Assembly: GCA_001566295.1 (NCBI GenBank)
Contig: KQ964269.1
Span: 62,001-126,000, forward strand
DNA from: Microdochium bolleyi
Taxonomy: Eukaryota; Ascomycota; Sordariomycetes; Xylariales; Microdochiaceae
Reading direction: 5' to 3'
Length of the DNA stretch: 64,000 bases
Below, one piece after another: positions 21,410 to 32,973 of this stretch (position 1 is its first letter; each line of letters opens with the position of its first letter). The notes beneath the pieces are model-generated. The model saw only the letters and a list, made by a program, of their open reading frames with translations. It was not told the DNA's origin and did no database searches. A program made the translations under genes and the position numbers.

Positions 21410-22477
21410 TCAGTAAGAGATCATCTGGCCGCCCTCGAAAGCCTCACCAGGCTCGAGCTTGGTCCAGCCCCGCACAGAGCCAGCCTCGATGCAGAGCATG
21501 TTCTTGTAGCCGTCCTTGGGCTCGAAGTCGCCTATGCTATTTGCCTTGTCGACCCAGGGGTTCCAGACAACGACATCGCGGAGGCCGTCCCGCACGACAG
21601 TGAAGAGCTGTTCGCCACCGGCGCTGACGACGACGGGCTGCGACGGCTCCGTGGAGGGCGTGTAAACGCGGTCCGTCTCCTCGGTGATGGTGATGGCCGA
21701 GGACTGCGTCTTGGTTTTGGCGCCGTCTACCTTGTCTAGGTATGGCGAGTCTTCGAGGCCGGTCACAGAAATCGCATTGATGTCCTAATATTTGTAAGCA
21801 TGTGCGCGATGTGAGCAGGAAACCCGAGAAACCCACCCTGATGCGAAGGTATGTGTGAAGGAGCACTTGACTCTCAAAAGCCTCCTCGCCGTCATTGGTG
21901 ATAACGATGCTGGTTGCGAGGCCCTCCTGGCTCAAGGTGACACTGTAGATCATGGAAAAGGTGTATGGCCAGAGCTTCTTGGTTTCGTCGTCGAGACTCG
22001 CGGAGCTGAGGCCGAAGTCGAGCTTGACGGACGAGTCGGACAGGCCGGTAGATTCGGACGTGGACTTGCCGAGGAGTTCCCAGCGTGAGGTTCGGGCTAG
22101 GCCGTGCTGGGGCAGCTTCGAGGTCGCGGCGTGGTCTGGTGCTTGGCCGAATACCTGACGCGGGGAGTCAAGATTAATCACTGCGCAGGAGTCGAACTCA
22201 AAGGAAGGATCTATCGTACCGGGAAAACGAGGGGAATACCACCTCGTACGGCCTTCGAGCCGTCGAGCTTGGCACCCTCGCTAAGCCAGAGCTTCTCGTT
22301 GCCGGCGCGATCCTTCCAGCTAATGACAGTGGCGCCGTAGAGGAGGATTTCGACGCTTTCGCCAGTGGGCAGTGATGCTGATACGCGGCCGTTGTCGTGA
22401 CTGATGTTAACCTGAGGCTGGGGAGGAAGACCCGGCGTTGTAGCCAGCGCCATCGGCTTGTTAGGGCGGTCAACCAT
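21410..22477 (-). CDS. Glucose-6-phosphate 1-epimerase
   Basis: Exons are 22477-22220, 22154-21837 and 21784-21410, giving 316 residues. Introns of 65 and 52 nt have GTACGA and GTGGGT donors and phase-0 joins. The start MVDRPNKP was chosen over an in-frame ATG 38 codons upstream because it matches the family N-terminus. Galactose-mutarotase-fold markers are ESVEILLYGATVISWKD, RGGIPLVFPVFGQ, the catalytic-His motif PQHGLARTSRW, QVLLHTYLRI, and the general-base Glu in NMLCIEAGSVRGW near the C-terminus. The enzyme interconverts the alpha and beta anomers of hexose 6-phosphates in the cytosol at the entry of glycolysis and the pentose phosphate pathway. All key residues appear intact. Confidence 0.93.
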
Positions 22478-23036
22478 GATCGCGGAGAATATGGTGAAGC
22501 TGTCGTGGGTGTGTGGGGAAGCGGGGAGCTCGACAAAGCAAAAAGCCGGGCAAACAAGACGGGTGTTGACCCGATCGGATGCTAAGAACAAATGGGTTAC
22601 AGGTGGATAGACTGTGACGAAGGCACGATCGGTAGACTGGTCGCGTTGTTGAGGTGCTTTGGTCGCAGTTGTGAAGTTGAGGATGATACGGCCAGGGAAA
22701 AGAGGGGGAGCTCCGTGGAGCTAGCTGCGCCTGTTTGGACCCTGACTTGAGACACCGTTGCGCTGCGGGGCATCCGTCCTTGGAGCCCCTCTTTCGGTGC
22801 CTCAGGTTGTCTACGTCGAAGGGCCGTGGCGATACTCACATCGCCCAGTAGCAGAACGGATCAAATGTATTGTTGAGTTCAAAAAATGCTCCAGTTGGTA
22901 TTGGTATTTTCATAATGCGCCAGGGCCGAGAGCAATGCAGCCATCCAGTAAACGCCGTGCGTACACCTAATGCAATCCAATGAAACGAAAGACAACCAAT
23001 GTGCCAGTCTGCAGGAACCTAGCTTCTGGGTAGGTT
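22478..23036. other. Epimerase promoter and RIF1 3' flank
   Basis: These 559 bp separate two minus-strand genes. The part near 22478 should hold the epimerase promoter and the part near 23036 the RIF1 terminator. No other feature is visible. Confidence 0.55.
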
Positions 23037-26000
23037 TCATCTGCTACTCCTGCTACGCTCTTCGGCCGCATAAAGCGCCTTCTTGATATCCATGAACATG
23101 TCCTCAATCTGATACACCTCCCGCCGACTCAGCTCGGCCGTCTGCAACGCACAAAGTCCTGCTCGCAACGATGCCATGATCGCTGCCGCTGGTGCCCGCT
23201 CCACTGACGCACCAGAGGCTAGACCCGTGTCCGGTGCATCAATCATGTCCGCATCTCCTGTGGCCTCATCTGCGCTTATCGGCCTGGTCTCGTATTGCCC
23301 AGGCTCATCCTTGATTCTGACCATGCCTTCACGGGCGCGATGCTTGCCACTCCGGCTGCCGTAGCTATCCTGAGATGCCTCGGCGAGTAGCTGGGAGTTC
23401 ACAGCCTCCGTCTCGCTGATGTCAGAAGAGTCTGCATGTGCAGAATCCGTATCCGACATTGATTGAGCCCCGACATCGTCGCGAAAGAATAGTGGAGCTG
23501 AGCTTGCTGGCATTCCAAGTTCCTGGCTTTCCTGTCGTGTTATCCTCTCATTGGTAATGTTTGCCGATGGGGATGCATCCTGCGACGCGGTCGAGGAGCA
23601 TGCTTCGAGGTCCACTTGACTGTCCAGGACAGTTTCTACAGCCGCTTCGCCTGCTGCTTGATGCTTCCTCTTCTTCTGCGTCGAATCTGCCACTTCCGTC
23701 GCCCGCTTCCTCTTCCTCCTCGAACGCCTGACGGAGTTTTGTGAACTACCGACATCCACTGGCGTGGATGGGATCGTGGCCACTGGAGCCTGGCCATGGC
23801 GTGGACTGCGGCGCGGAGTGGTAGCCTCGCCTTCATGTCCCCCTTGTACCGTGATACATTCCACGACGGGGCCTTTCCTCCGAAGGTTTAGCTTGGCTGG
23901 CGATGGGCTGTCTATATTAGGAGTCGGATCGCATTTCCTCGAGTCCAGCTCCACAATCAACCGTGCCATGCTTCGCTCCTCTCCCTCACTTAGTTCAAAG
24001 GAGCGAGTTGCGATACCATCTGCCACCACACCTTTTTGTTCCGGAGCCACGACGCCAGGGCCGCGGGGTGATTTGCGTTGAGGACTGGTGAGAGCGTCGA
24101 CAAAAACTTCGTTGTCGTTGTCGGACCTGGGCGATTCCTTCCGCGATCTCGTTCTTCTTCTATTAGGAGGAGTTGATAGTCGGGAAGGACTTTGTTTGGG
24201 AGGTGACACAATCTCTGTTGGTTTCCAGGCATGTGAGGCTGATTCAACGCGAGAAGGCTCCGATATGCTCTCCCTTGCAGGAATCGGACGATTCATTGTG
24301 GGTGATTCCGACACAGGAGATGAGGAAAACTGGAAGTCGTCCATTATGCTACTGCTGCTGCGAGATCGAGTACGCATTTCCCGCAGCAAGTTGCGTCGAG
24401 GCTCAGGGGGTGAGGAAGGAACCTCGTCGAGTTCGTACTGATCAACAATGACCAGAGCAGTTTGTCCGCGACGGGGAGTGGGTGTAGAAGACACAAGGTC
24501 ATTGAAAGCCTGGTTTGCTTCGGGCGTCGCCGCTTGCTCTGGCTCCGGGTGATCGGAGTCTGGAACTGGCAGGCGTGGCTCCGCATCTTGCAACTCGATG
24601 TCCTCGCTCGTGCTCGAGCGTAGCTCAGGAAACAAAGCAGATGTATCCCGTTGCCGCTCACGAACTTCCTGTTGTCGTTCTGTGAGATGTTGTGACTCGG
24701 TATCATGGTTTGGTGAGGATGATTCAATAGCCGCGAAATGAATTTGGGAATCATCGTGCCGGAGCCGTGCGGCAATGTCGTGCCTCCCCGACCGTCTGCG
24801 TAGCGAGCGGCGCGGTGTGACATTGCCACTACGAGTCGCCGGGAAAGACAATCTAACAAGCTCTGCAGGGGAGGACGGTCGCGACGACGGCTTTCCGTGA
24901 TTAAGCACATCACTGGAGACCTCCATAGACGAAGGGACAGCACTGGCCACCGGGATGTCAGCATTATCAATGTCGTGCTGGGAGTCAAGGAATTTCGGTT
25001 CCTGCATTGCGCCTGCTTGGTCAGAGGCTTGAAGCCCGGGCAGGATGATGTCGACGTATGGCTGAAGACCTCGAAGGACAGTCTCTAGCTTTTCAGGATA
25101 CTCGATGGCGTCGGCATTCTCAAAAGCCTCGTTCCACATCGCAACTGCTGACAGAACATAATTCCTATGATTGCTTTGAAAGACAGCGCAGAGCATGGGT
25201 TCGACGGAAGCCAAGGCAACTTGTCTGAATCCCTCAGCGCCGTTGAGAATGCTGCACGCTCGCTCCCAAAGGTTCTGTACAGCATCGGATAGAGGTGTTG
25301 CTTGTTTGCTGTCGTATCGGTTATCCGCATCCTGTAGCCACCGTGAGATCCCGGGTTGCAGTGCAACAAGAGTACTTGGAGCAAGTTGAGTGTTAGCACG
25401 CGCGAGGAACCTGGCCACCTCGCTGACAACACGAGGTGTCAAATCCTCGGTGCTAGCTTTGCCAGACTTGTCGTAGAGGCAGAGCAAGAGGTTATTCATG
25501 AGACGATAGAGGTTATCAAAGGGATCGAATGAGGTTGAGCGGGCACCAGCGGCTAGCGTACCCCAAAGACGCCGGCGGGCAGCGTCCAGTGACTGTCGAT
25601 CACGAGGCTGTGCTGACCGGCTGATAAGCTCGCAGCCCACGTTGGCCAGCAAATCTGGAAGCGTCTCAGAGGCTTCGGAAACACCTTCAGCAACCACCTT
25701 GGCCAATGGCTCAATGGCAGCCATGGCACATGCGGCGACTCCAGCCTCTTCCTCCGCACGATCTGTGACAGCCGCGAAAAGGGACTGCCAAACTGGCCAT
25801 TGGAGGTTCGGGGTAGCTACCAAGCCACGCTCCAAATGTTTGACGATACTACGATACTCATGTCCAACTGTCGGAGCGCCAGAGGAAGACATACTCGAGT
25901 GGCTTGCCTGACTGTCTCCGAGGGCGGTGACCAGAACTTCGGACACAAATTGCCAGGATGCGGATGTAGTGTGTGCGTCAGAAGGAAGTGATTGCATTAA

Positions 26001-28325
26001 GTCGCTGGCCAGGTCTCGACGCGCGAGCATGGGTCGTGATGCAAAAAATGGCGAAAGGACAGCTTTGATCAACGCGTACATGTGCTCGTCATCCAAAACG
26101 TTTGGTGGCTGTGTCGATAATATCCAGAAAAGGTGGTACAAAGGTGATTTCGCTGGCCCATGTAATTTTGAGTCCCGATGTGAAGGCGTCGCAGCGGGTA
26201 CGAAAGTGTTTTGTTTGCTCACAGAAAGCTGCTTCTCCGTGAAGGGAAGAAGCCCCAGAGAGCTGAGCATTGTCAAAATGCAATGTTGCGCTGCATTCAG
26301 GAACCGTCGATGTAGAGTCATGTCCGAATCATCCAAGCCAGATGACCAGACCCGCAGAACAAAGCTCAATGCACTTCCTATGAACAAGGCTGTATCGCTG
26401 GAGACCTTGACCTCCTTGGAGGAGGCCGCCACGACGGCATTGACAATTGTTCGCCAAAGCTTCGATGTGTTGGAACTCGCGTCAGAAAGGTCCAGAAAGT
26501 TGACCTCTAGGATAGGCGCCGTGACTTGGAAAATTTTCGCAGCGTTCCGCCGAATCCACTTGGGGTCTATTGCTGGGAGCTCTTCCGGCTTGACCAGAGC
26601 CTTCTCGAAAACTCGATCATCTCTCCAAACACGGGGTGTTGAAGAGTCAAACAAGCCTGTCAGTAATATTGTCGCCTGCGTGATATTCTCTTTGGAGGGG
26701 ACAGCCTGCTTCTCAGTCGCCTTCGCCTCGGTGTCATGCGAGACGAGTTGACTCATAATAGGGCTGACGCAGGTCTTCCAAAGTGTATCGAGATGTGTGG
26801 CGTTCGTGTTGGGCTTGAAAGCATAGTAGTAAAGGTTGCAGATGCTCCCGATAACTGTTCGTCTAAGATCTTCTTGTTTTGCACCTGTGATCTTGCGCCT
26901 TAGCTGGCTTATGAATGGTTGGCAAACTGTCCCAAGTGTCTTGAAGAACGAAGACTCATTCTGTTGCAGGGTGTACACGAGTCGGTTCCATGCAAGATTG
27001 GCCTCGTGTTTGGTTTGCCAGTCGCTAGAGTTGAAACATTTCTGAATGATGTCGAGCAACGGAACAAAGTATTCCCAGCGGTCGATAGGGTACCGAAGCA
27101 GAAGTACCACAACACTCCAAACCTGAGGCACGACTGCGGATTCAGCTTTGTCCTTCGTCATCGTCTTGAGTTTCTCGATGTAGTACTCGATGTACTTTGT
27201 CTCGTCAACTGTCACTGACAGAATCTCCAGAACCCGTTTCGACAATTGCTTCTCCTTACCGAGAACGAGGCAAGTGTCGAAACCCAGAGCGATGGCGGCA
27301 GCTCGAATCTCCTTTAAGTTACTAAGCATGTCGGTGAAGAGGTCGAGTAGCCAGTCGGAGTGCGCCAGCATGTGAAGCTTCGACTGCTTGACGAGCTTTC
27401 GGTATATGATGATACGAGACATGACAATGCTCTTGCCCTTGAGGTTGTTCTCGATGTTGTGTAGCGCAACGATTAGTCGACCGACTCGATCAGCCGTCAT
27501 GACCTTTGGGGAAAATTCTTGCGAAGCCACAACCTGCATGAGGTGGCGAACCACATCTTTTGGCACTGAAGCATCTTCGAAAGAGCGGATGCAGTGATCG
27601 GTAATGAAGACGCCGAAGTCGTTCGTGAGGGTAGAGGCGATGGCGGGGAATTGTTGGAAGGTAACAAGTAAAGTCAAGGCATGGTTGACAAGGGACGAAT
27701 CGAGCACGCCGCTGGGGCTTTTCGTCGATATATCTCGCTGGATAAATTGGGCAAACAGGCCCATCTTGTCCTGAAGCGCGATACGGTCTGGAAGGTTGTT
27801 GGATGCTTTGAGAGCCCGGACCAGCATCGTGTAAGCATCCAGCTTGCAGTCCCGGTCTGCCCCAGCGAGTTGCTTGATCGTGGACTCGAGCATTGTAGCT
27901 AGGTTGATGGGTGCGCCGTCCAGGCCGGCACTCGCTGCAGGATCGAGTGGATTAGACGCCGGTGAAGGTTTGAGAATCGATTTGAGAGGCTTGGCCGATG
28001 TCGTGGAGGGAGGAATAGACAAGGGAGTGGGTTGTTTGCTGGTGCTGGCATTTTTCTTGTCCAAATACACGGGCGGCTCCTGGTAGTCTGCTTGGCCAGA
28101 AAAGCCTACTCTCTTGCGATGTCGTTGGGAAGCTGGAAGTGAAGAGTCGGACAATGACGACGGGGAGTGGCCCGGGGGCGTCTGAAGGTTGAGGAGGGGA
28201 TGCAGTGGTCGAGCCTGAGCATGCAACCTCTGCTGTGTCTCGCGCGGTGGTGTAGGTGGCCGGGCAGGCAGTAATTCGAGGCCGCCAGACACAGGAGCAT
28301 GCGGCGGCAGGACCATGGCTGCCAC
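23037..28325 (-). CDS. rif1: RIF1-like telomere and replication-timing factor
   Basis: One uninterrupted exon codes for 1762 residues. The disordered N-terminus holds both protein phosphatase 1 docking motifs: an RVxF site, RVGF at residues 72-75 after a basic pair, and a SILK site at residues 116-119. A HEAT-like helical region follows (from about residue 140: LATMLESTIKQLAGADRDCK, DAYTMLVRALKASNNLPDR) and corresponds to the Rif1 N-terminal domain, which extends through about residue 1100. The C-terminal third is disordered and acidic/Ser-rich, with a strong bipartite nuclear localisation cluster (RRSRRKRKR then KKRKHQ, residues 1533-1553) and a sumoylation-type IKDE at K1672. It ends in a helical segment (SRREVYQIEDMFMDIKKAL). 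RIF1 recruits PP1 to restrain late origins and acts at telomeres and double-strand breaks. Absence of introns over 5.3 kb is notable. Confidence 0.9.
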   Translation of the reverse strand: MAAMVLPPHAPVSGGLELLPARPPTPPRETQQRLHAQARPLHPLLNLQTPPGHSPSSLSDSSLPASQRHRKRVGFSGQADYQEPPVYLDKKNASTSKQPTPLSIPPSTTSAKPLKSILKPSPASNPLDPAASAGLDGAPINLATMLESTIKQLAGADRDCKLDAYTMLVRALKASNNLPDRIALQDKMGLFAQFIQRDISTKSPSGVLDSSLVNHALTLLVTFQQFPAIASTLTNDFGVFITDHCIRSFEDASVPKDVVRHLMQVVASQEFSPKVMTADRVGRLIVALHNIENNLKGKSIVMSRIIIYRKLVKQSKLHMLAHSDWLLDLFTDMLSNLKEIRAAAIALGFDTCLVLGKEKQLSKRVLEILSVTVDETKYIEYYIEKLKTMTKDKAESAVVPQVWSVVVLLLRYPIDRWEYFVPLLDIIQKCFNSSDWQTKHEANLAWNRLVYTLQQNESSFFKTLGTVCQPFISQLRRKITGAKQEDLRRTVIGSICNLYYYAFKPNTNATHLDTLWKTCVSPIMSQLVSHDTEAKATEKQAVPSKENITQATILLTGLFDSSTPRVWRDDRVFEKALVKPEELPAIDPKWIRRNAAKIFQVTAPILEVNFLDLSDASSNTSKLWRTIVNAVVAASSKEVKVSSDTALFIGSALSFVLRVWSSGLDDSDMTLHRRFLNAAQHCILTMLSSLGLLPFTEKQLSVSKQNTFVPAATPSHRDSKLHGPAKSPLYHLFWILSTQPPNVLDDEHMYALIKAVLSPFFASRPMLARRDLASDLMQSLPSDAHTTSASWQFVSEVLVTALGDSQASHSSMSSSGAPTVGHEYRSIVKHLERGLVATPNLQWPVWQSLFAAVTDRAEEEAGVAACAMAAIEPLAKVVAEGVSEASETLPDLLANVGCELISRSAQPRDRQSLDAARRRLWGTLAAGARSTSFDPFDNLYRLMNNLLLCLYDKSGKASTEDLTPRVVSEVARFLARANTQLAPSTLVALQPGISRWLQDADNRYDSKQATPLSDAVQNLWERACSILNGAEGFRQVALASVEPMLCAVFQSNHRNYVLSAVAMWNEAFENADAIEYPEKLETVLRGLQPYVDIILPGLQASDQAGAMQEPKFLDSQHDIDNADIPVASAVPSSMEVSSDVLNHGKPSSRPSSPAELVRLSFPATRSGNVTPRRSLRRRSGRHDIAARLRHDDSQIHFAAIESSSPNHDTESQHLTERQQEVRERQRDTSALFPELRSSTSEDIELQDAEPRLPVPDSDHPEPEQAATPEANQAFNDLVSSTPTPRRGQTALVIVDQYELDEVPSSPPEPRRNLLREMRTRSRSSSSIMDDFQFSSSPVSESPTMNRPIPARESISEPSRVESASHAWKPTEIVSPPKQSPSRLSTPPNRRRTRSRKESPRSDNDNEVFVDALTSPQRKSPRGPGVVAPEQKGVVADGIATRSFELSEGEERSMARLIVELDSRKCDPTPNIDSPSPAKLNLRRKGPVVECITVQGGHEGEATTPRRSPRHGQAPVATIPSTPVDVGSSQNSVRRSRRKRKRATEVADSTQKKRKHQAAGEAAVETVLDSQVDLEACSSTASQDASPSANITNERITRQESQELGMPASSAPLFFRDDVGAQSMSDTDSAHADSSDISETEAVNSQLLAEASQDSYGSRSGKHRAREGMVRIKDEPGQYETRPISADEATGDADMIDAPDTGLASGASVERAPAAAIMASLRAGLCALQTAELSRREVYQIEDMFMDIKKALYAAEERSRSSR

Positions 28326-29229
28326 AGGCGACGGCCACAGACGAGACGTCCGAGCCTAAAGCTTCGGAGCTTGAGCGTCGAGGTCGAGCATGCGCTTTCG
28401 CAGGTGGTTTGCTCCAGAAGTGCTTTGCGCTGGGCCCAAAAGCTGGACGTGGTGCGGCCCGAAAGGAGGACGCAATCGAGCGTGGCGGTCGCGAATGGAG
28501 GGCGGACAGAAAGAATCTGAGGGTGTGGTCAGAGCCGTACTGCTCAAAGAAGAAGATTGAGCTACCTGCCCAGTGGTTGCGGGAAAGGGCGTGGTTGCAA
28601 GGGGTCCAACCTCCGAGACAGGCTCGAAGCTAGACCATCGTGATTTGTCAAGGCTGCGGCTGGACGGGGATGGAGAAGTTAGACCAACCTGGCGCGTCAC
28701 GGGCGCGTAAAGAGGTTCCCAGTGCCAAGCGCCGCGGCGCGTTTCCAGCACGTCCATCAGTAGTCTGCTTATGTCATGCGCCGCCCGCTTCCGGGCTAGG
28801 CCGCCCGCCACCTCCACACAAGGGGCATACAGCATTCATTTGATGCTATATTAGCGGTGTGCCTGTTGCTGCACTGGCTGTGTTGACTCACATGCCACCT
28901 TCGACAAGGCCGAGGATGACGTCCGCGGTACTCGGAGGCTCAGAGGTTTGGGCGCAGGGCTGGTCTTTGAGCTCTAACTCACATTCGGACAGTTCAGGGA
29001 GGCGAGCCGCAGCAGTATTGGCTGCGATGTGCGGCTGCTGCGGATTATAGCAATGTCCACCACAGCCAATGTAGGGCACATCGGTCCCCACCCCCACCTC
29101 TCTTGTCCACCCCGGTTCCAGCCAGCTGTTCTTCCGCCGAGAAACCCGTAGTTTGTGGACAGCTCTATCCAGCAGCACGACAGCCCTCAACAACAACAGG
29201 GTTATTTCTTCATCAACATCGCATTCATC
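28326..29229. promoter_or_regulatory. Divergent intergenic region between RIF1 and the ER FKBP
   Basis: About 900 bp lie between two start codons facing away from each other, so promoters of both genes are expected here. Short GC-rich frames on both strands (for example 28356-28835 minus) have no recognisable content. Confidence 0.55.
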
Positions 29230-30135
29230 ATGAAGGGACTATTCCTCTCTCTCCTCGCCTCGACGGCCATTGGCGCCGTTGCTGCCGCCGACGAACTCAA
29301 GATCGAGGTCACCCTCCCAGTTGAGTGCGACAGAAAATCGAAGAGCGGTCAGTTGTTTAGAATATCCCCTTGCCTCAATTCGCCTCGTCTTTTCCCACGA
29401 GCCCAGCAAACTGTTATGGAGTTCACTGTCATGTCAACCCAGGCCACAGAGCGCTGGAGCCGGGGCTCTGCACCTTGCAGTAGCTGGCACTGGGTCTTCC
29501 TCAAGGTGGACATACGGAAATCCCACCCGTGCGGGCGAGGAGGAAACTTTCGAGAACTCCGTGGCAGATTTTGAATTTGCCCAGGATTACTCTTACTAAG
29601 ACTACTTTGTATCAAAGGCGACAACATCCAGGTCCACTACCGCGGCACCCTGGCTGCTGATGGCACTCAATTCGATGCCAGCTACGATCGTGGATCCCCG
29701 CTTCCTTTCAAGCTCGGCGCTGGTCGCGTCATCAAGGGCTGGGACGAGGGCCTCCTGGATATGTGCATTGGCGAGAAGAGGTCAGTAGTGGCGCTCAATC
29801 GAGATCGAACCACAAGCTTTTTGTTCTGGAGCTAACTCGTCGGGCTCTCCTACAGGCTTCTTACCATTCCCCCCGAGTACGGCTACGGCCAGCGCGGCAT
29901 GGGTCCTATCCCGGCTGGGTCGACATTGATCTTCGAGACGGAGCTCATGGGTATCGATGGCGTTCCCAAGCCCGAGAAGATTGTCACCAAGGCGACCTCA
30001 GCAGCCTCGGAGGTGGTCAAGGAGGCCGAGACCAAGATTGCCGACAAGGTTGCCAGTGCTGCGAGCGAGGCGGCTGAGGTCATTGGCACTATTGTGGCCG
30101 ACACGGACGATGGCCAGGAGCACAACGAGCTCTAG
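29230..30135 (+). CDS. FPR2: ER-luminal FKBP-type peptidyl-prolyl isomerase
   Basis: Exons are 29230-29347, 29618-29780 and 29856-30135, giving 186 residues. A signal peptide (MKGLFLSLLASTAIGAVAAA) precedes the FKBP domain: VHYRGTLAADGTQFDASYDR, PLPFKLGAGRVIKGWDEGLL, IPPEYGYGQRGMGPIPAGST and LIFETELMGID. The rapamycin/FK506-pocket aromatics (Y, F, W, Y, F) are in place. After the domain comes an Ala/Lys/Glu-rich helical tail of about 45 residues ending in HNEL, an HDEL-type ER retrieval signal. The protein therefore resembles yeast Fpr2/FKBP13 with an added tail. It catalyses proline isomerisation during folding of secretory proteins. Intron 1 (270 nt) is long relative to intron 2 (75 nt). 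Confidence 0.95.
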
Positions 30136-31129
30136 ACGTGATTCGAATGACTCAGGCATCCCCAACATCCCTGTCGTCATGTACGCAGGTCGTGCGAGCT
30201 CTGTGCACTCATCTGGAAAGGAACACCATTGTGCATACTGTACTTGCGCAGGGCTGGCAACATATGTGTGGACACAATCCACGGCCTACATGACAGTGTT
30301 GAGGCGCGGAGCACTTGTGGTAGAAAGGGCATGTTACGAGTGAATGTGTTTATGATTAAGCATAAGAGAATAAATGGCAACCTGTGCAACAATGTGGAGA
30401 TTGCCGATACATGATACACCTCAGAAAGAGCCACCTCTTGCTGACTGGGACGGTGGAACTCTGGGGGTTCGTCTTCTGTCGTACCTGGTGGATCGCGATG
30501 CATGCAAAGTGGGCAAGAGGCAACCTCGAAAGGGCCTCCACGGTTGGCCGCGGAGTTGGTGCAGCGTAGGCGGATACCTGCCATGAGGTACACACCTTCA
30601 GGTACTTACCTTCCTTGAAGGCACGCTTAGGTGCTGCGTAATGAGAATGACACCAGGTTTGTGCCAGGGCGGATCGGGCCCACTCCACGTCTGGTCGCAC
30701 CGCTATCGTGCAATTACCCGACGACAAGCACCCGGGGAGGCGTCCATTAGAGTTTCCCAACGGCGTCTCGCGTGTCCAGCTTCTTTCCTTATCAGCCAGC
30801 CTGCATGTCATGGCCCATTGTGTGCAGATCGTCAACCCGGGTCCCCGAATGCCGGCAGTCGGCCACCTCCAACTTCCCAGACCCTTGAGATAACACAAGC
30901 GACTCCGACTGGCCATTCCGGACCAGCCACGAGGCATGACAATTCCCTGCCAGATGGACTAGCTGATCGGTGATAGCCGGCTGGCCGGTTGTCCTGTTTC
31001 GGCCCATGGCATAGCTACTTTATCATGCAGCACCGACGTATACATTAACCCAGGCCTGCCAATCTGCCATGGACAATGGGTTGCTGCTGCCTTTCTCGTG
31101 CCCATATTCATCCGTGCAACTCGTGCAAT
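30136..31129. other. Intergenic DNA between the ER FKBP and MFS genes
   Basis: Nearly 1 kb with no supported gene. A 193-codon minus-strand frame at 30356-30937 has no domain, is rich in Cys and Trp in no pattern, and overlaps the MFS promoter; I regard it as chance. Confidence 0.5.
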
Positions 31130-32973
31130 ATGTCGGATATCAAGGCAACGGCTCCGGTCGCCGAACCCAAGGCCCCAAACCCAGCTTCGGCCATGCCGCA
31201 GGCCGATGTTGAAAGCCAGAAGGGCGTCGTGCTTGAGCAGACAGCTCACGTTGTAGACCACGCTGCCGAGAGGGCCCTCTGCCGCAAGTTCGACTTGCGC
31301 CTGCTGCCGGTCCTGGCTATCATGGTATGGATCACAGCCTCGCAGCTGGTGCCGCGCTACCGCGCCAACGCCGGACATGCTGACACCTCGCGCCACTATT
31401 AGTATCTGTTCAACTCGCTCGACAAGAGCAACCTTGGTAATGCGAAGACTGCTGGTCTCCCAGATGGTAAGTGCCCTGGTGCCGCCGGCGATCAATATAA
31501 GAGGTGGCGCACGGCTCCCGACGCGGACCGCCCCAGCTGACTTACACGCCTTCGGTTTCGTCTAGACCTCGGTTTCGCGAGCGGCCAATACAACCTCATC
31601 CTGAGCATCTTCTTCATTCCATACGTTCTCTTCGCGCCGCCCGTGGCCATGTTGGGCAAGAAGTTCGGACCCGCTCGTGTGCTCCCTAGTAAGACTACCA
31701 CCGTCGCCTGTGTCACGCCTTGTGTATCACGAAGTCGTCTCTTTGCTAACAGTGCACGCCGTATCCACCAAGTCCTCATGGTATGCTTTGGCTCATGCAC
31801 GTTGCTCATTGCAGCCTGCAAGAACTTTGGCGGAGTGTTCGCTCTTCGATTCCTTCTCGGCATATCTGAGAGTGCATTCTTCCCCTTGGTCATCTACTAC
31901 CAGACGACATTCTACCGTAGAGGAGAGCTTGCCCGCCGTCTTGCCATATTCTATGCTGCATCGAGCATAGCTTCGGCCTTCAGTGGTCTCCTCTCCTATG
32001 GCGTATTCCAGATCCAGTCCCACCTCGTTGACTTCAAGTGGCGGTGGCTCTTCATCATCGAGGGTGCCCTCACCGTCGCCTTTGCCGTCTTCGCCTACTG
32101 GTACCTACCCAAAAGCGCAGCCGAAGCCCGCTTCCTCAACGATGCCGAGAAGGCCCTTGCATTCCACCGGATTCAAGTCGACAGCTCTTCCGTGGTCAAC
32201 GAAGAGTTCAACCTGCGGGAGTCACTCAAGATTTTCTTGCGGCCCACAACGTATGGCTTTTTGATAATCGAGATATGCCTGGGTGTTCCCCTCCAGGGTG
32301 TTCAGCTCTTCCTTCCGCAAATTGTCGAGCGGTTGGGCTACGATAGCATCAAGACCAACCTCTACACCGTAGCACCCAACGTGACTGTGAGTATCTTGGT
32401 CCACAAGCTTGGCGACCAGGGCTAGACGGTCAGCTAACACTATCGCAGGGAGCTGTCATGTTGCTTGTTCTTGCGTTCTCTTCCGACTTCCTCCGCATCC
32501 GCTTTCCTCTGATCTGTCTGGGCTTCGCCTTCACCTTCATCGGCTTCATCATCTTCCAGTCTGTCACGGATGTCCACGCACAGGCTCAGATTGCCTACTT
32601 TGCCACATTCATGATGTGTTGGGGTACAGCTGCACCTTCGGTTCTGCTCAGCACTTGGTACAACAACAACGTCGCCCATGAGGGCGAACGTATCACCCTG
32701 ACATCGGTCGGCGTGCCTCTCGCGAACCTGATGGGCCTGGTGGCCAGCAACGTCTTCCGCGACCAGGACAAGCCCAAGTACGCGCCCGCCCTGATCACCA
32801 TTGCCTCTTTCGGTGCCTGCGGCTGCCTGATGACTGCCGTGCTGGGTGCATACATGATGTGGGACAACAAAAAGCGCAATAGCAGCCAGGGTGTGATTCT
32901 CACCGCCAGAGACGTGCCGACCATGAAGCTGCGGGACGGGCCAAAGGTGCCGGAGTTCCGATGGTTCTTGTAG
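31130..32973 (+). CDS. MFS permease, DAL5/anion:cation symporter type
   Basis: Exons are 31130-31324, 31403-31466, 31566-31688, 31773-32386 and 32449-32973, giving 506 residues. The start MSDIKATAP was preferred to an in-frame ATG 18 codons upstream, which is Cys-rich and unlike the family. Hallmarks are YLFNSLDKSNLGNAKTAGL, LGFASGQYNLILSIFFIPY, the loop 2-3 segment KKFGPARVLP, RFLLGISESAFFPLVIYYQT and the WRWLFIIEGALTV segment. About 12 hydrophobic helices are present. Intron 3 has a GCTAAC branch site and a CCAAG acceptor 20 nt further on. The family imports vitamins, allantoate, dipeptides and other organic anions; the substrate here is not predictable. No adjacent catabolic genes point to one. 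Confidence 0.92.

Noticed and set aside
30356..30937. 193-codon minus-strand frame
   Set aside because: Residue pattern looks random and it lies over the flanks of two well-supported genes.
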